A DNA stretch of 64,000 nt from Actinacidiphila oryziradicis (GTDB lineage Bacteria; Actinomycetota; Actinomycetes; Streptomycetales; Streptomycetaceae), in NCBI RefSeq assembly GCF_005047355.1, contig NZ_SUMC01000006.1, positions 219,808-283,807 on the forward strand, given 5' to 3'. How positions within the stretch are numbered: the first letter of the stretch is position 1; each line of letters opens with the position of its first letter. A program made the position numbers and the translations under genes. The notes beneath the pieces are model-generated. The model did no database searches and was not told where the DNA came from. It saw only the letters and a list, made by a program, of their open reading frames with translations. This document shows positions 42,080 through 50,888 of the stretch, piece after piece.

Positions 42080-43717
42080 ATGAGTGCCACTCTTGTTGCC
42101 AAAAATCTTGCCGCAGGTCACGGGGACCGTGTTCTCTTCTCCGGCCTTGACCTCGTCGTCGCCCCGGGGGATGTCATCGGGCTCGTGGGCGCCAACGGCG
42201 CCGGCAAGTCGACCCTGCTGCGGATGCTCGCGGGCCTCGACGCACCCGAGGAGGGCACCCTGCGGCTGAGCCCGCCCACCGCCTCCGTGGGCCATCTGCC
42301 ACAGGAGCCGGAGCGCCGCGAGGGCGAGACCGTACGGGCCTTCCTCGCCCGGCGAACCGGCGTGGAGGCCGCGCAGAGCGCGCTCGACGCCGCGACTCAG
42401 GCGCTGATGGACGAGACCCCGGGCGCCGACGACGCCTACGCCGAGGGCCTGGAGCACTGGCTCGCGCTCGGCGGCGCCGACCTGGAGGAACGGGCCGAGG
42501 AGGTCGCCGCCTCGCTGGGCCTCAGCATCGGCCTCGACCAGCCGATGACCTCGCTCTCCGGCGGCCAGGCCGCCCGCGCCGGACTCGCGTCCCTGCTGCT
42601 CAGCCGCTACGACATCTTCCTGCTGGACGAACCGACCAATGACCTCGACCTCGACGGCCTGGAGCGGCTGGAGGCCTTCGTCGCCGGGCTGCGGGCCGGC
42701 ACCGTCGTCGTCAGCCACGACCGCGAGTTCCTCGCCCGCACCGTCACCCGCGTCGTCGAGCTCGACCTCTCCCAGCAGCAGGTCAACACCTACGGCGGCG
42801 GATACGCGGGCTATCTGGAGGAACGCGAGACCGCCCGCCGGCACGCCCGTGAGGAGTACGACGAGTACGCCGACACCAAGGCCGCCCTCGAAGCCCGCGG
42901 CCGCACCCAGCGCAGCTGGATGGAGAAGGGCGTCAGGAACGCCCGCCGCAAAGCCACCGACAACGACAAGATCGGCCGCAAGCTCCGCGCCGAGTCCAGC
43001 GAGAAGCAGGCCGCCAAGGCCCGCCAGACCGAGCGGATGATCGAGCGCCTCGACGTCGTCGACGAGCCCCGCAAGGAGTGGGAGCTGCGGATGGAGATCG
43101 CCGCCGCACCCCGCTCCGGCGCCGTCGTGGCCACCCTGCGCGCCGCCGAGGTCCGCCGCGACGGCTTCACCCTCGGCCCCGTGGACCTCCAGATCGACTG
43201 GGCCGACCGGGTCGCCATCACCGGCGCCAACGGCTCCGGCAAGACGACACTCCTGGGCGCCCTCCTCGGCCGCACCCCACTGGACGCGGGAGGCGCCGCC
43301 CTGGGCCCCGGAGTCGTGGTGGGGGAAGTCGACCAGGCGCGCCTGCTCTTCTACGGCGGTGAGGCACTCCTCGACGCCTTCGGCGCCGAAGTACCGGAGC
43401 TCCCGCCCGCGGAGGTTCGAACCATGCTCGCGAAATTCGGGCTCAAGGCCGCCCATGTGCTGCGCCCCGCCGCCACCCTCTCACCGGGCGAGCGGACCCG
43501 CGCCGCGCTGGCGCTGCTCCAGGCACGCGGGGTGAACCTCCTCGTACTCGACGAGCCGACCAACCATCTCGACCTGCCCGCCATCGAGCAGTTGGAGTCC
43601 GCCCTCGGCTCCTACAACGGCACGCTGCTGCTGGTCACCCACGACCGCCGGATGCTGGACGCGGTGCACACCACGCGGCGGATCGAACTCGACTCCGGGC
43701 AGGTCACGGAACGGTGA
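42080..43717 (+). CDS. ABC-F family ATPase (ribosome protection/translation factor type)
   Basis: A 545-residue soluble protein with two ABC domains and no membrane part. Domain 1: Walker [19 protein letters not shown], signature [16 protein letters not shown], Walker [13 protein letters not shown]. The linker (about 230-320) is highly charged ([20 protein letters not shown]), as in ABC-F proteins that reach the peptidyl-transferase centre. Domain 2: [46 protein letters not shown]. Confers antibiotic resistance in some members. TATGAT (42064-42069) is a perfect -10 hexamer, so ATG 42080 is probably used on a near-leaderless message. Confidence 0.92.
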   Translation: MSATLVAKNLAAGHGDRVLFSGLDLVVAPGDVIGLVGANGAGKSTLLRMLAGLDAPEEGTLRLSPPTASVGHLPQEPERREGETVRAFLARRTGVEAAQSALDAATQALMDETPGADDAYAEGLEHWLALGGADLEERAEEVAASLGLSIGLDQPMTSLSGGQAARAGLASLLLSRYDIFLLDEPTNDLDLDGLERLEAFVAGLRAGTVVVSHDREFLARTVTRVVELDLSQQQVNTYGGGYAGYLEERETARRHAREEYDEYADTKAALEARGRTQRSWMEKGVRNARRKATDNDKIGRKLRAESSEKQAAKARQTERMIERLDVVDEPRKEWELRMEIAAAPRSGAVVATLRAAEVRRDGFTLGPVDLQIDWADRVAITGANGSGKTTLLGALLGRTPLDAGGAALGPGVVVGEVDQARLLFYGGEALLDAFGAEVPELPPAEVRTMLAKFGLKAAHVLRPAATLSPGERTRAALALLQARGVNLLVLDEPTNHLDLPAIEQLESALGSYNGTLLLVTHDRRMLDAVHTTRRIELDSGQVTER

Positions 43718-43850
43718 CGCGCCCGCTGGAAGGCTGACGCCGCGCCGGACACCTGGATCCGGGGTCGGCCGTGGGAAGATCGGGCCTGTCCGCAGGGTTG
43801 AGACGGACGACATGCGGTCCGTCCGCGTCCTGGTACCGAGGAGTTTGCCC

Positions 43851-44339
43851 GTGAGTCTCTACGACATTCCGCTGCGCACCCTGACCGGCGAGCCCGCCTC
43901 CCTCGCCGACTACCGCGACAGCGCCCTGCTCATTGTGAACGTTGCCTCCAAATGCGGTCTTACCCCGCAGTACGAGGGCCTTGAGCGCCTGCAGAAGCGT
44001 TACGCCGACCGTGGTTTCAGCGTGCTGGGCTTCCCGAGCAACCAGTTCGCGGGCCAGGAGCCGGGCACGGCCGAGGAGATCGCCACCTTCTGCTCCGCGA
44101 CGTACGGGGTGAGCTTCCCGCTCTTCGAGAAGACCGACGTCAACGGCGAGGACCGGCACCCGCTCTACGCCGAGCTGACCGCGACCACCGACGCGGCGGG
44201 GGAAGCCGGCGACGTCCAGTGGAACTTCGAGAAGTTCTTGCTTGACGGATCCGGGCAGGTCGTGGGCCGCTTCCGTCCGCGTACCGAGCCTGAGGCGGAC
44301 GAGGTCGTCGCCGCCATCGAGGCGAACCTTCCGCGTTGA
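43851..44339 (+). CDS. Glutathione peroxidase-family protein
   Basis: A 162-residue thiol peroxidase (BtuE/GPx type) that reduces peroxides. The catalytic Cys in [15 protein letters not shown] replaces selenocysteine, and the GPx signature [19 protein letters not shown] and the tryptophan in [20 protein letters not shown] are present. Because actinomycetes lack glutathione, the reductant is likely thioredoxin or mycothiol. GTG 43851 has GAGGAG 8 bases upstream. The stop overlaps the TTG start of the L,D-transpeptidase gene. Confidence 0.9.
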   Translation: MSLYDIPLRTLTGEPASLADYRDSALLIVNVASKCGLTPQYEGLERLQKRYADRGFSVLGFPSNQFAGQEPGTAEEIATFCSATYGVSFPLFEKTDVNGEDRHPLYAELTATTDAAGEAGDVQWNFEKFLLDGSGQVVGRFRPRTEPEADEVVAAIEANLPR

Positions 44340-45046
44340 GCGGCATCCGCCCCGCCGTTGTCTGCGCCGCCGTACTGGCCGTGACCGCCAGTACGGCCGG
44401 CGCGGCCCCGGCCGTGAGCGAGCCGCTCCCGGCCCGGATGGCCGACACCGGCGGCGGCGACCAGCTGATCACCGCCGAGGCGCCCGGCAAGGATTCGACC
44501 ACCGGCGAGGTCATCTGGTGGGAGAACGCGGGCGGCACCTGGTCCCGGATCGGCTCCGCCGAGGCCCGCTTCGGCGCCAACGGCCTGACCGAGGGCCGCA
44601 CCCGCAAGCAGAGCACCTCGACCACGCCCACCGGGCTGTACGACCTGCCGTTCGCCTTCGGCGCCGACCGGGCGCCGGCCGGGACCGGGGTCGCGTACCG
44701 GGAGGTCACCGAGAAGTCCTGGTGGTGTGAGGACAACGCCTCCACCTCGTACAACCGCTGGGTCAACAGCCTCCCGAAGGACTGCGCGGCCAAGGAGTCC
44801 GAGCACCTGATCGGCTACCCCGAGCAGTATCGCTGGGCACTTGTGATCGGCTTCAACTATAACAAACCGGTCAAGAAGCGTGGTGCCGGGATCTTCCTGC
44901 ACGTCAACGGCCAAGACGCGACCGCCGGTTGTGTCTCCGTCCCCGCGTCGGCGATGCGCCGGATCCTGCAGTGGGCCGACCCCGACTCGGCTCCGTACAT
45001 CGCCATCGGTACGACCTCGGGGGCGACCCGGATTACTCGCTACTGA
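44336..45046 (+). CDS. Secreted L,D-transpeptidase-fold protein (YkuD-like)
   Basis: A 236-residue exported protein. The signal peptide covers about residues 1-23 (PAVVCAAVLAVTASTAGAAP). The catalytic motif HVNGQDATAGCVSVPASAM at the C-terminus matches HxxxxxxxxxGCVS of YkuD transpeptidases and murein endopeptidases. The middle contains TRKQSTSTTPTGLYDLPFAF. It starts at TTG 44336, inside the GPx stop (TTGA), and is probably translated by coupling. Possible roles are 3-3 crosslinking or amidated cell-wall trimming. Confidence 0.85.
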   Translation: MSGIRPAVVCAAVLAVTASTAGAAPAVSEPLPARMADTGGGDQLITAEAPGKDSTTGEVIWWENAGGTWSRIGSAEARFGANGLTEGRTRKQSTSTTPTGLYDLPFAFGADRAPAGTGVAYREVTEKSWWCEDNASTSYNRWVNSLPKDCAAKESEHLIGYPEQYRWALVIGFNYNKPVKKRGAGIFLHVNGQDATAGCVSVPASAMRRILQWADPDSAPYIAIGTTSGATRITRY

Positions 45047-45073
45047 GCATTCCGATGGCCTTATTGTGACTAC

Positions 45074-45836
45074 ATGTTCGACTTGCGGTCCTTCGCGGAA
45101 CTTCGCGCCACCGAGTACGGCTACCTCGACGAGAACCATCACATCTACCTCGACCACACCGGCGCCGGGCTGCCCGCCCGGTCCCAGGTGCACGCCCAGG
45201 CGCACCGGATAACCGCCGACTGCTACGGCAACCCGCATTCGGAGAACCCGACTTCGGCCGCCTCCGAGGCCCTGGTCGCCCGCGCCCGCGCCGCCGTACT
45301 GCGGCACTTCAACGCGGACCCGGCCGAGTACGCCGCCATCTTCACGGCGAACGCCACCGGCGCCTTACGCCTGGTCGGCGAGGCCTACCCGTTCAGCCGC
45401 CGCACCCGCCTCGTACTGCCCATCGACAACCACAACTCGGTCAACGGCCTCCGGGAATACGCCCGCTCGCGCGGCGCCCGCGCCGTTTACGTACCCTTGG
45501 AAGGCCCCGGACTGCGGGTGGCCGACAGCGCGCTTTACGCGGCGCTCGGCGGGCGCGGCGTTCTCGGCGGACGCCACCGGGGCCTGCTTGCCTTCCCCGC
45601 GCAGAGCAATTTCACTGGCGTGCAGCACCCGTTGGAGTGGATCGCCGCCGCCCACGCACACGGCTACGATGTGCTGCTCGACGCCGCGGCCTACGCCCCC
45701 GCCAACCGGCTCGATCTCAGCCGGGTGCGCCCCGACTTCACCGCCATCAGCTGGTACAAAGTCTTCGGCTACCCCACCGGCATCGGCTGCCTCATCGCCC
45801 GCCGGGAAGCGCTGGCCCGGCTGCGCCGCCCGTGGA
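45074..45836 (+). pseudogene. 3'-truncated class V aminotransferase
   Basis: From ATG 45074 the frame encodes about 254 residues of a PLP-dependent class V enzyme (cysteine-desulfurase/MoCo-sulfurase type): IYLDHTGAGLPARSQVHAQA, FTANATGALRLVGEAYPF, the PLP Asp in YDVLLDAAAYAPANRLDL and the Schiff-base Lys in [20 protein letters not shown]. At about 45836 the family text stops (ARLRRPW) and the antisense of an ABC ATPase follows, so the C-terminal substrate domain is gone. Translation would read on to about 46030. Confidence 0.75.
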
Positions 45837-46448
45837 GGACGATGGTCGTGCCCCGTTCGGCCAACTGCCGCAGGGCCGCCATGAGTCCGGCGCCGGTTGC
45901 CGGGTCCAGACCGGAGGTCGGTTCGTCGAGGAACAGGACCCGGGGGCGGGTGAGGAGTTCCACGGCGATGCTGGCGCGTTTGCGTTCGCCGCCGCTGAGC
46001 GAGCCGACCGTTGCCGGGCGCGCTCGGTGAGGCCCAGGGTCTCCAGTGCCCGCGTTACGGTTGCCGTGATCTCGCCGGAGGACGTGTTGGCGGGCAGCCG
46101 CAGCCGGGCCGCGTACTCCAGGGTGCGGGCGAGCGCCAGTTCGCGGTGGATGATGTCGTCCTGCGGGACGAAGCCCAGTGCCGAACGCAGCGCGGCCGGG
46201 TCCGCCCCCTCGTGCAGGACCCGGCCCGAGGCGGGGCGGCGGATCCCGGCCAGGGTTTCGAGGAGCGTGGTCTTGCCCGCGCCGCTGCTGCCGGCGATCG
46301 CGGTGACCTGGCCCGGGGCGATGTGGAGCGACACCTCACGCAGCACCTCGCGGGTGCCGCCACGTGCGTACTGGCCGAGTGCGAGCGTCTCGAGCCGCAC
46401 TCCTGTGGGCGTGGTTGGCGGTGGTCCGATGACGCTCCGGTCAGTCAT
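45837..46448 (-). pseudogene. Truncated and frameshifted ABC transporter ATPase
   Basis: From ATG 46448 the frame has Walker [20 protein letters not shown] and Q-loop [20 protein letters not shown]. At about 46015 one base is lost; the remainder continues in another frame with signature [17 protein letters not shown], Walker [14 protein letters not shown] and [14 protein letters not shown]. It ends at about 45840, before the H-loop (normally STH), where the aminotransferase begins on the opposite strand. It is of the ABCG/ABC-2 type that usually has an adjacent permease; none is present. Confidence 0.75.
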
Positions 46449-46582
46449 GGGCCCAGCATGGCAGTGCCGTACGGAGATCGTCACCGGGCGGCAACGCGTG
46501 CCCCGTACCATTGAAGGCGTGCCTCTGGCCGATGTCGCCCCGTAGGCCCCGTCCGCTCCGCACCCGCGACACGGAGAGGCCC

Positions 46583-48472
46583 ATGCCCCGCGACTTCCGC
46601 CGCCGTCCGCTGCCCGCCTGGCTCGCGCACCCGCTGCGTTGGCAGCGACTGCCGGTGCCCTGGGCGGCGGTGGCGCGCGGTGCGCTCGCCGCGGGCCCGC
46701 TGCTCGGCGTGGGGATCGGTACCGGGCACCCGGCGGCCGGTGTGCTGGCCGCGCTCGGCGCGATGCTGGCCGGGGTCAACGACCGGCCGGGGACGCGTCG
46801 TAACGGCATCGTGCACATCGGCCTGCCGGCGCTCGCCGGGACCGCCGGTGTACTCCTCGGCGGCACGGCCGCCACGGTCGCCGCCGGGTGGTGGGCGATA
46901 CCGGTGATCTTCGTGGTGGGGCTGGTGTCCGGCGCGGTGAGTGTCGTGGGGCCGGTGTGCTCCACCGCCGGGATGCAGTTGCTGGTCGCCGTCATCATCG
47001 GCATGGGTATGCCGCTGCCGGGGCCGGCCTGGTTCAAGGCCCTCTGCTTTCTCGGCGGCGCCGGCTGGCTGCTGTTGCTCCGACTCGTTCTGCGCCCGCC
47101 GGGGACGCTCGACGGCGGCCGTGCAACCCTCGCCACCGTCTTCGACGCCCTGGCCGATGCCTTGGCCGCCGTAGGCACCCCCGGCGCCGTACCCGCCCGC
47201 CGCCGTCTCACCGCCGCCCTCGACCGCGCGGAAGAGGCCATGCGGCTGCACCGCCTCTTCCGGCGCCTCCTCACCCCCGGTGACCGCCTCCTCATCGAAC
47301 GGTACGCCGCCGCCACCGCCCTGTGCGAAGCCGCCGTAGCCCTCCTCTGGGAGGCCCGCCCGCTCCCGCCCCGCGTTTCCGACGGCCCCCGCCGCCTGGC
47401 CACGGCCATCCGCACTCATTCCCCCGCCGGGCCCCTCCCCGCGCCCGGGGCCAGCACGGCGGCCCGCGCCGCCTTCGACCGCGCCCTCTTGGACGCCGCC
47501 GTGGTCTTCGCCCGCACCACGCCGGAGCACTCCGCGGCCGACCTGCCATCCGCTCCCGCACGCTCCCGGGTCCGCTGGCGCGTCCTCGGCGCCGCCGGGC
47601 GCGAATACGCCCTCCGGGTCGCCCTCTGCGTCGCTGCCAGCGCGTCCGTGGCGCTCGCCCTCCGGGCCAACCACTGGTACTGGCTGCCGGCGACCGCCGC
47701 CTTCCTCGTCAAGCCCGACATGGGGCCGCTCTTCTCCCGGGTGGTGAATCGTTTCGTCGGTACGGCGGTCGGCGTGCTCGTCTTCGCCGGGCTCGCTGCC
47801 GCGTTCGGCGGCGGCTGGTGGCCCGCCGTCGCCGCCGCGGCCGGCGGGGCGCTGGTGCCCGTCGCGACCCGGCACTTCGCCCTGCAGACTGCCGTCGTCA
47901 CCGTGCTGGTGCTCTCCTTCGTCTCCGTCGGCGGTGACACCCAGGCCGCCGGGAACCGCCTCGCCGACACGGTCATCGCCTGCGGCATCGTCCTCCTCAT
48001 AGGACACCTGCCCCGTCTCGTCGACCCGGCCGCCCGGGCCGGCCTGCGGGTCGGCACCGCCCTGCGTTGCACCGAGCGGTACCTCGACCACATCCTCACC
48101 GTCTCCGCCAGCGAGCGGAGCGGGGAGCGCATGGCCCTGCGCCGCGCCGCCTACCGTGCCCTCGCCGAGGCCCGTGCGACCGCCGATACCGCAGCCGCCG
48201 AACTCGGCCGCACCGTCGACTGGGTACCCGTCGTCGCTGCCGCCGAACGCATCGTCGACGCCGCCACCGCCTGCGCCGTACGCATCGAACACGGCGCCCC
48301 CCGGCCCAGCGAACGCGAGGCCCGGGAGGTCACCGGCGTCCTCACCGCCCTGGCCGCCACCTTGGACGGCACGGGTGGCCCAACGGTGCAGGAGTTCATC
48401 ACCGCCCCCGAATGCGAGACCCTCGCCGACGTAGTGGCCGAACTCCGCCGCATCCGGGCGGCAGCCGCCTGA
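46583..48472 (+). CDS. FUSC-family membrane protein (aromatic-acid exporter type)
   Basis: A 629-residue inner-membrane protein of the FUSC/fusaric-acid-resistance type. Two blocks of hydrophobic helices (about 30-170 and 360-480) frame two cytoplasmic helical segments. The second membrane block includes HWYWLPATAAFLVKPDMGPL and FSRVVNRFVGTAVGVLVFAG, the conserved FUSC signature (KPD..P.FSR...R..GT..G). ATG 46583 follows GGAGAGG. Single-gene unit; likely exports hydroxylated aromatic acids or similar drugs. The 3' part of the coding strand is extremely GC-rich. Confidence 0.88.
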   Translation: MPRDFRRRPLPAWLAHPLRWQRLPVPWAAVARGALAAGPLLGVGIGTGHPAAGVLAALGAMLAGVNDRPGTRRNGIVHIGLPALAGTAGVLLGGTAATVAAGWWAIPVIFVVGLVSGAVSVVGPVCSTAGMQLLVAVIIGMGMPLPGPAWFKALCFLGGAGWLLLLRLVLRPPGTLDGGRATLATVFDALADALAAVGTPGAVPARRRLTAALDRAEEAMRLHRLFRRLLTPGDRLLIERYAAATALCEAAVALLWEARPLPPRVSDGPRRLATAIRTHSPAGPLPAPGASTAARAAFDRALLDAAVVFARTTPEHSAADLPSAPARSRVRWRVLGAAGREYALRVALCVAASASVALALRANHWYWLPATAAFLVKPDMGPLFSRVVNRFVGTAVGVLVFAGLAAAFGGGWWPAVAAAAGGALVPVATRHFALQTAVVTVLVLSFVSVGGDTQAAGNRLADTVIACGIVLLIGHLPRLVDPAARAGLRVGTALRCTERYLDHILTVSASERSGERMALRRAAYRALAEARATADTAAAELGRTVDWVPVVAAAERIVDAATACAVRIEHGAPRPSEREAREVTGVLTALAATLDGTGGPTVQEFITAPECETLADVVAELRRIRAAAA

Positions 48473-48493
48473 CCCGGGCCGGGCGGAGGGCGT

Positions 48494-48611
48494 AGGGCCT
48501 GTCCGGGTCGCTCCAGCTACCTCCCCTTCGGCTGGGATGCCCTTCCTTCCTCCGCCCTGCGATCGCAGGCACCAGATACCGCTCCTTCCTCCAGGCCACG
48601 CCGCAGGCCCT
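48494..48611. repeat. Degenerate copy of the GGCCTGTCC element
   Basis: Begins AGGGCCTGTCCGGGTCG and ends GCAGGCCCTAGCG. It shares GCGATCGCAGGC and CCGCTCCTTC with the 283-bp copy at 49644-49926, so it is a shorter or decayed copy (118 bp). Lies in the 246-base gap between the FUSC and DMT genes. Bases 48612-48718 hold the next promoter region and nothing else that I can assign. Confidence 0.65.
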
Positions 48612-48718
48612 AGCGCCGGGTCCCGGTCGGCGCAAGGCGATCGCCGTCTTGCGTCCGGGCGCGCTATCGTCGGCTCAAAGCAGCTTGCGGTTGGTGGTCG
48701 GGTCGGGAGGATGACGAC

Positions 48719-49630
48719 GTGGTCGTGTTTCTGCTCGGGATCAGCGCCGCGTGCTGCCTGGGACTCGGTTTTGTGCTGCAGCAGCGGGCCGCACAGCGGG
48801 CGCCGCTGTCGGATTTCCTGTCATTCCGGTTGCTGCTCGACCTGATGCGGATGCCGGAATGGCTGCTGGGCATCGCGCTGATGGTCAGCGGGATGGTGCT
48901 CAGCGCGCTGGCGCTGACCAAGGGCGAGGTATCGCTGGTCGAGCCGCTCACCGCGACGAATCTGCTCTTCGCGATGGCGCTGTCGCGCCGCTTCACCGGC
49001 CAGCGACTCGGCTGGAAGGGGTGGTCGGGGGTCGGGCTGCTGGCTCTAGGGGTCACCACGTTCATCGTCGCGGGGCAGCCGTCCGGTGGCGGCCCCCAAG
49101 CCGGGGCGCTGCGGCACTGGGTGGTGGTGGGCATCGTCGCCGGGATCGCGGTGCTGCTGGTGGGGTGTGCGAAGCGGCTGAGCCCGTCGCGGGAGGCCAC
49201 GCTGCTGGCGCTCGCGGCGGGGCTGTTGTACGGGTTGCAGGACGCCCTCACCCGTATCTCGGGACAGCTCGCGGGGGAGGAGGGAATCGCGGCACTCGCG
49301 ATGCACTGGCAGCCGTACGCGGTGCTGGGGATCGGTCTCACCGGCCTGGTCCTCGTACAGAGCGCGTTCGAAACGGCGCCGCTGCGGATGTCGCTGCCGG
49401 CGCTGACCGCCGCCCAGCCGCTGGCCGGCATAGCGTGCGGAGTGGGCTTCCTCGGCGACCGGGTGCGGGTGACGCCGGGCGCGCTGGCATGGGAGGCGGC
49501 GGGGCTGGCGGCGATCACCATCGGTGTCGTGCTGCTCGGCCGGCACCCGGCGATCCAGCCTTTGGAGCCGTCCAATCGGGCCGCCGAACCCCTGACCGGG
49601 GCCGGGGAACCGCCGAGGGCGCTCCGCTGA
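48719..49630 (+). CDS. DMT-superfamily membrane protein
   Basis: A 303-residue permease with nine to ten hydrophobic helices and a pseudo-repeat. Segments include FLLGISAACCLGLGFVLQQR, LLGIALMVSGMVLSALALTK, GEVSLVEPLTATNLLFAMAL and QTAPL-like FETAPLRMSLPALTAAQPLA. This matches the DMT/EamA-related proteins of unknown substrate common in Streptomyces. GTG 48719 has GGGAGG 8 bases upstream (48705-48710). It is followed by a 283-bp repeat and the convergent LysR gene. Confidence 0.82.
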   Translation: MVVFLLGISAACCLGLGFVLQQRAAQRAPLSDFLSFRLLLDLMRMPEWLLGIALMVSGMVLSALALTKGEVSLVEPLTATNLLFAMALSRRFTGQRLGWKGWSGVGLLALGVTTFIVAGQPSGGGPQAGALRHWVVVGIVAGIAVLLVGCAKRLSPSREATLLALAAGLLYGLQDALTRISGQLAGEEGIAALAMHWQPYAVLGIGLTGLVLVQSAFETAPLRMSLPALTAAQPLAGIACGVGFLGDRVRVTPGALAWEAAGLAAITIGVVLLGRHPAIQPLEPSNRAAEPLTGAGEPPRALR

Positions 49631-49643
49631 CCGTCCGCCCGCC

Positions 49644-49926
49644 AGGGCCTGTCCGGCCGATCTCCGCGGCGTCGCGTGCCCTGGCACTGGGGGCACCTCC
49701 CAGCGGTAGCTGGGGGAGCTCGCGGCGTTGCCGGACTGCCCCAGTAGCTCTCCCCCAGCCTTCGGCCGGGAGGTACCCCCAACCCCAAGCTCTCGGCTTC
49801 GCTCGAGCAGGGGGGACCCCCATCGAGGGCAGTCCGGCGCCTTGCGATCACAGGCGCCGCTGCGGACGTCAGCCGCTGGCGCGGCGGGCCGCTCCTTCTC
49901 CCACGGAGATCGGCCGGACAGGCCCT
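49644..49926. repeat. 283-bp element with perfect 23-bp terminal inverted repeats
   Basis: The left end reads AGGGCCTGTCCGGCCGAT and continues CTCCG; the right end (49904-49926) is its exact reverse complement over all 23 bases. The interior holds smaller hairpins: CTCCCAGCGGTAGCTGGGGGAG (49699-49720 region) and CCCCCAGCCTTCGGCCGGGAG (about 49755-49775). It encodes nothing. The right end supplies the stop codon (CTA on the forward strand) of the convergent lysR gene. Structure resembles a MITE or large REP-type palindrome; no target-site duplication is evident. Confidence 0.8.
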
Positions 49927-50836
49927 AGTTCTGCGCGGCCTCGGCCAGCGCGCGGGCCGCGCAGGCGATGGGGGGCCATGACCACTGGCCGCGCCGGGCC
50001 ACCAGGAAACTGCGCCGCGTCCCGAGCAGCGGGTCCAGCGGCCGGAAGACCACATCCGTACGGTGCCGCTCGACCCCCGAATCGGCCAGCAGCGCGACTC
50101 CGAGGCCGGCACCGGCCAGCATGTTGATCAGGTGCAGGCTGTCGACCCGGTGGGCGATACGGGGCGTGAAGCCGGCCAGCGCACAGACCCGCTGCACCAG
50201 CTCGTCGTCATCGGTGCCCCGGGAGTTGGTGATCCAACCCGCCCCCGCCAGCTGCCGCAGGTCCGGCAGGGCGGCCGGGCCCTGCCCGGCACCGTACGCG
50301 GCGGGGAGGGCCAGATGGAGCGGCTCAGCGGCAAGGTGCCGGACGCTGAGGCCGCTCGGCACCTCGCGCGGCACGAGGCTGTAGTCGTAGATGACCCCGA
50401 GATCGATGTCCCCGGCGAGCAGCAGCTGCAGTGTCTGCTCGGGCTCGTGCTCGTACAGCTGCGCCTCGACGCCCGGGTGCTCGGTCCGCAGTCGTACGAG
50501 TGCCGGTACGACGACCTGCTCAGTGGCGCTGGCGTAGCCGGCGAGCCGCATCCGCCCGGCCGGCCCGGCCTCGCCGCACAGTTCGGCGCGGGCCTCCTCC
50601 ACCGCCGCCAGGATGCCGACCGCGTGTTCCACCAGCCGCTCACCCGCGGGGGTGAGCCGCACCCGGCGGCCGACGGGGGCGAGCAGCGGTGCGCCGATCT
50701 CCTGCTCCAGCACGGCGAGGTGCTTGGAGACCGCTGAGGTGCCGTAGCCGGTGCGCTCGGCGACGGCGGCCATCGTGCCGAGACGGCTGAGCTCGACGAG
50801 CAGCCGCAGCCGCCCCAGATCAGGAAGTGCGTCCAT
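49925..50836 (-). CDS. LysR-family transcriptional regulator
   Basis: A 303-residue regulator. The N-terminal helix-turn-helix is LRLLVELSRLGTMAAVAERT and YGTSAVSKHLAVLEQEIGAP, followed by the linker helix and a periplasmic-binding-like effector domain (PALVRLRTEHPGVEAQLYEH, AGDIDLGVIYDY, GAGLGVALLADSGVE). Its TAG stop lies in the end of the 283-bp repeat element, which may have altered the C-terminus. It is divergent from an EamA transporter at 50889, its probable target, with an inverted repeat in between. Confidence 0.9.
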   Translation of the reverse strand: MDALPDLGRLRLLVELSRLGTMAAVAERTGYGTSAVSKHLAVLEQEIGAPLLAPVGRRVRLTPAGERLVEHAVGILAAVEEARAELCGEAGPAGRMRLAGYASATEQVVVPALVRLRTEHPGVEAQLYEHEPEQTLQLLLAGDIDLGVIYDYSLVPREVPSGLSVRHLAAEPLHLALPAAYGAGQGPAALPDLRQLAGAGWITNSRGTDDDELVQRVCALAGFTPRIAHRVDSLHLINMLAGAGLGVALLADSGVERHRTDVVFRPLDPLLGTRRSFLVARRGQWSWPPIACAARALAEAAQN

Positions 50837-50855
50837 CCACTGATCGTAAACAATG

Positions 50856-50878
50856 TGTCCGCCAATGGCCCGTGGACA
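50856..50878. promoter_or_regulatory. Inverted repeat between lysR and eamA, likely LysR box
   Basis: TGTCC (50856-50860) and GGACA (50874-50878) are perfect inverted arms 13 bases apart in the 52-base gap between the divergent genes. An ATCGT...ACGAT pair further out adds partial symmetry. Assignment to the adjacent LysR regulator is positional. Confidence 0.5.
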
Positions 50879-50888
50879 GAAACGGACG

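Noticed and set aside
43851..44339. Selenoprotein glutathione peroxidase
   Set aside because: The catalytic position is an ordinary Cys codon (TGC), not an in-frame TGA.
46481..48292. A 603-codon reverse frame opposite the FUSC gene
   Set aside because: Glycine/glutamate-rich antisense frame without domains; the forward strand carries the FUSC signature and a ribosome site.
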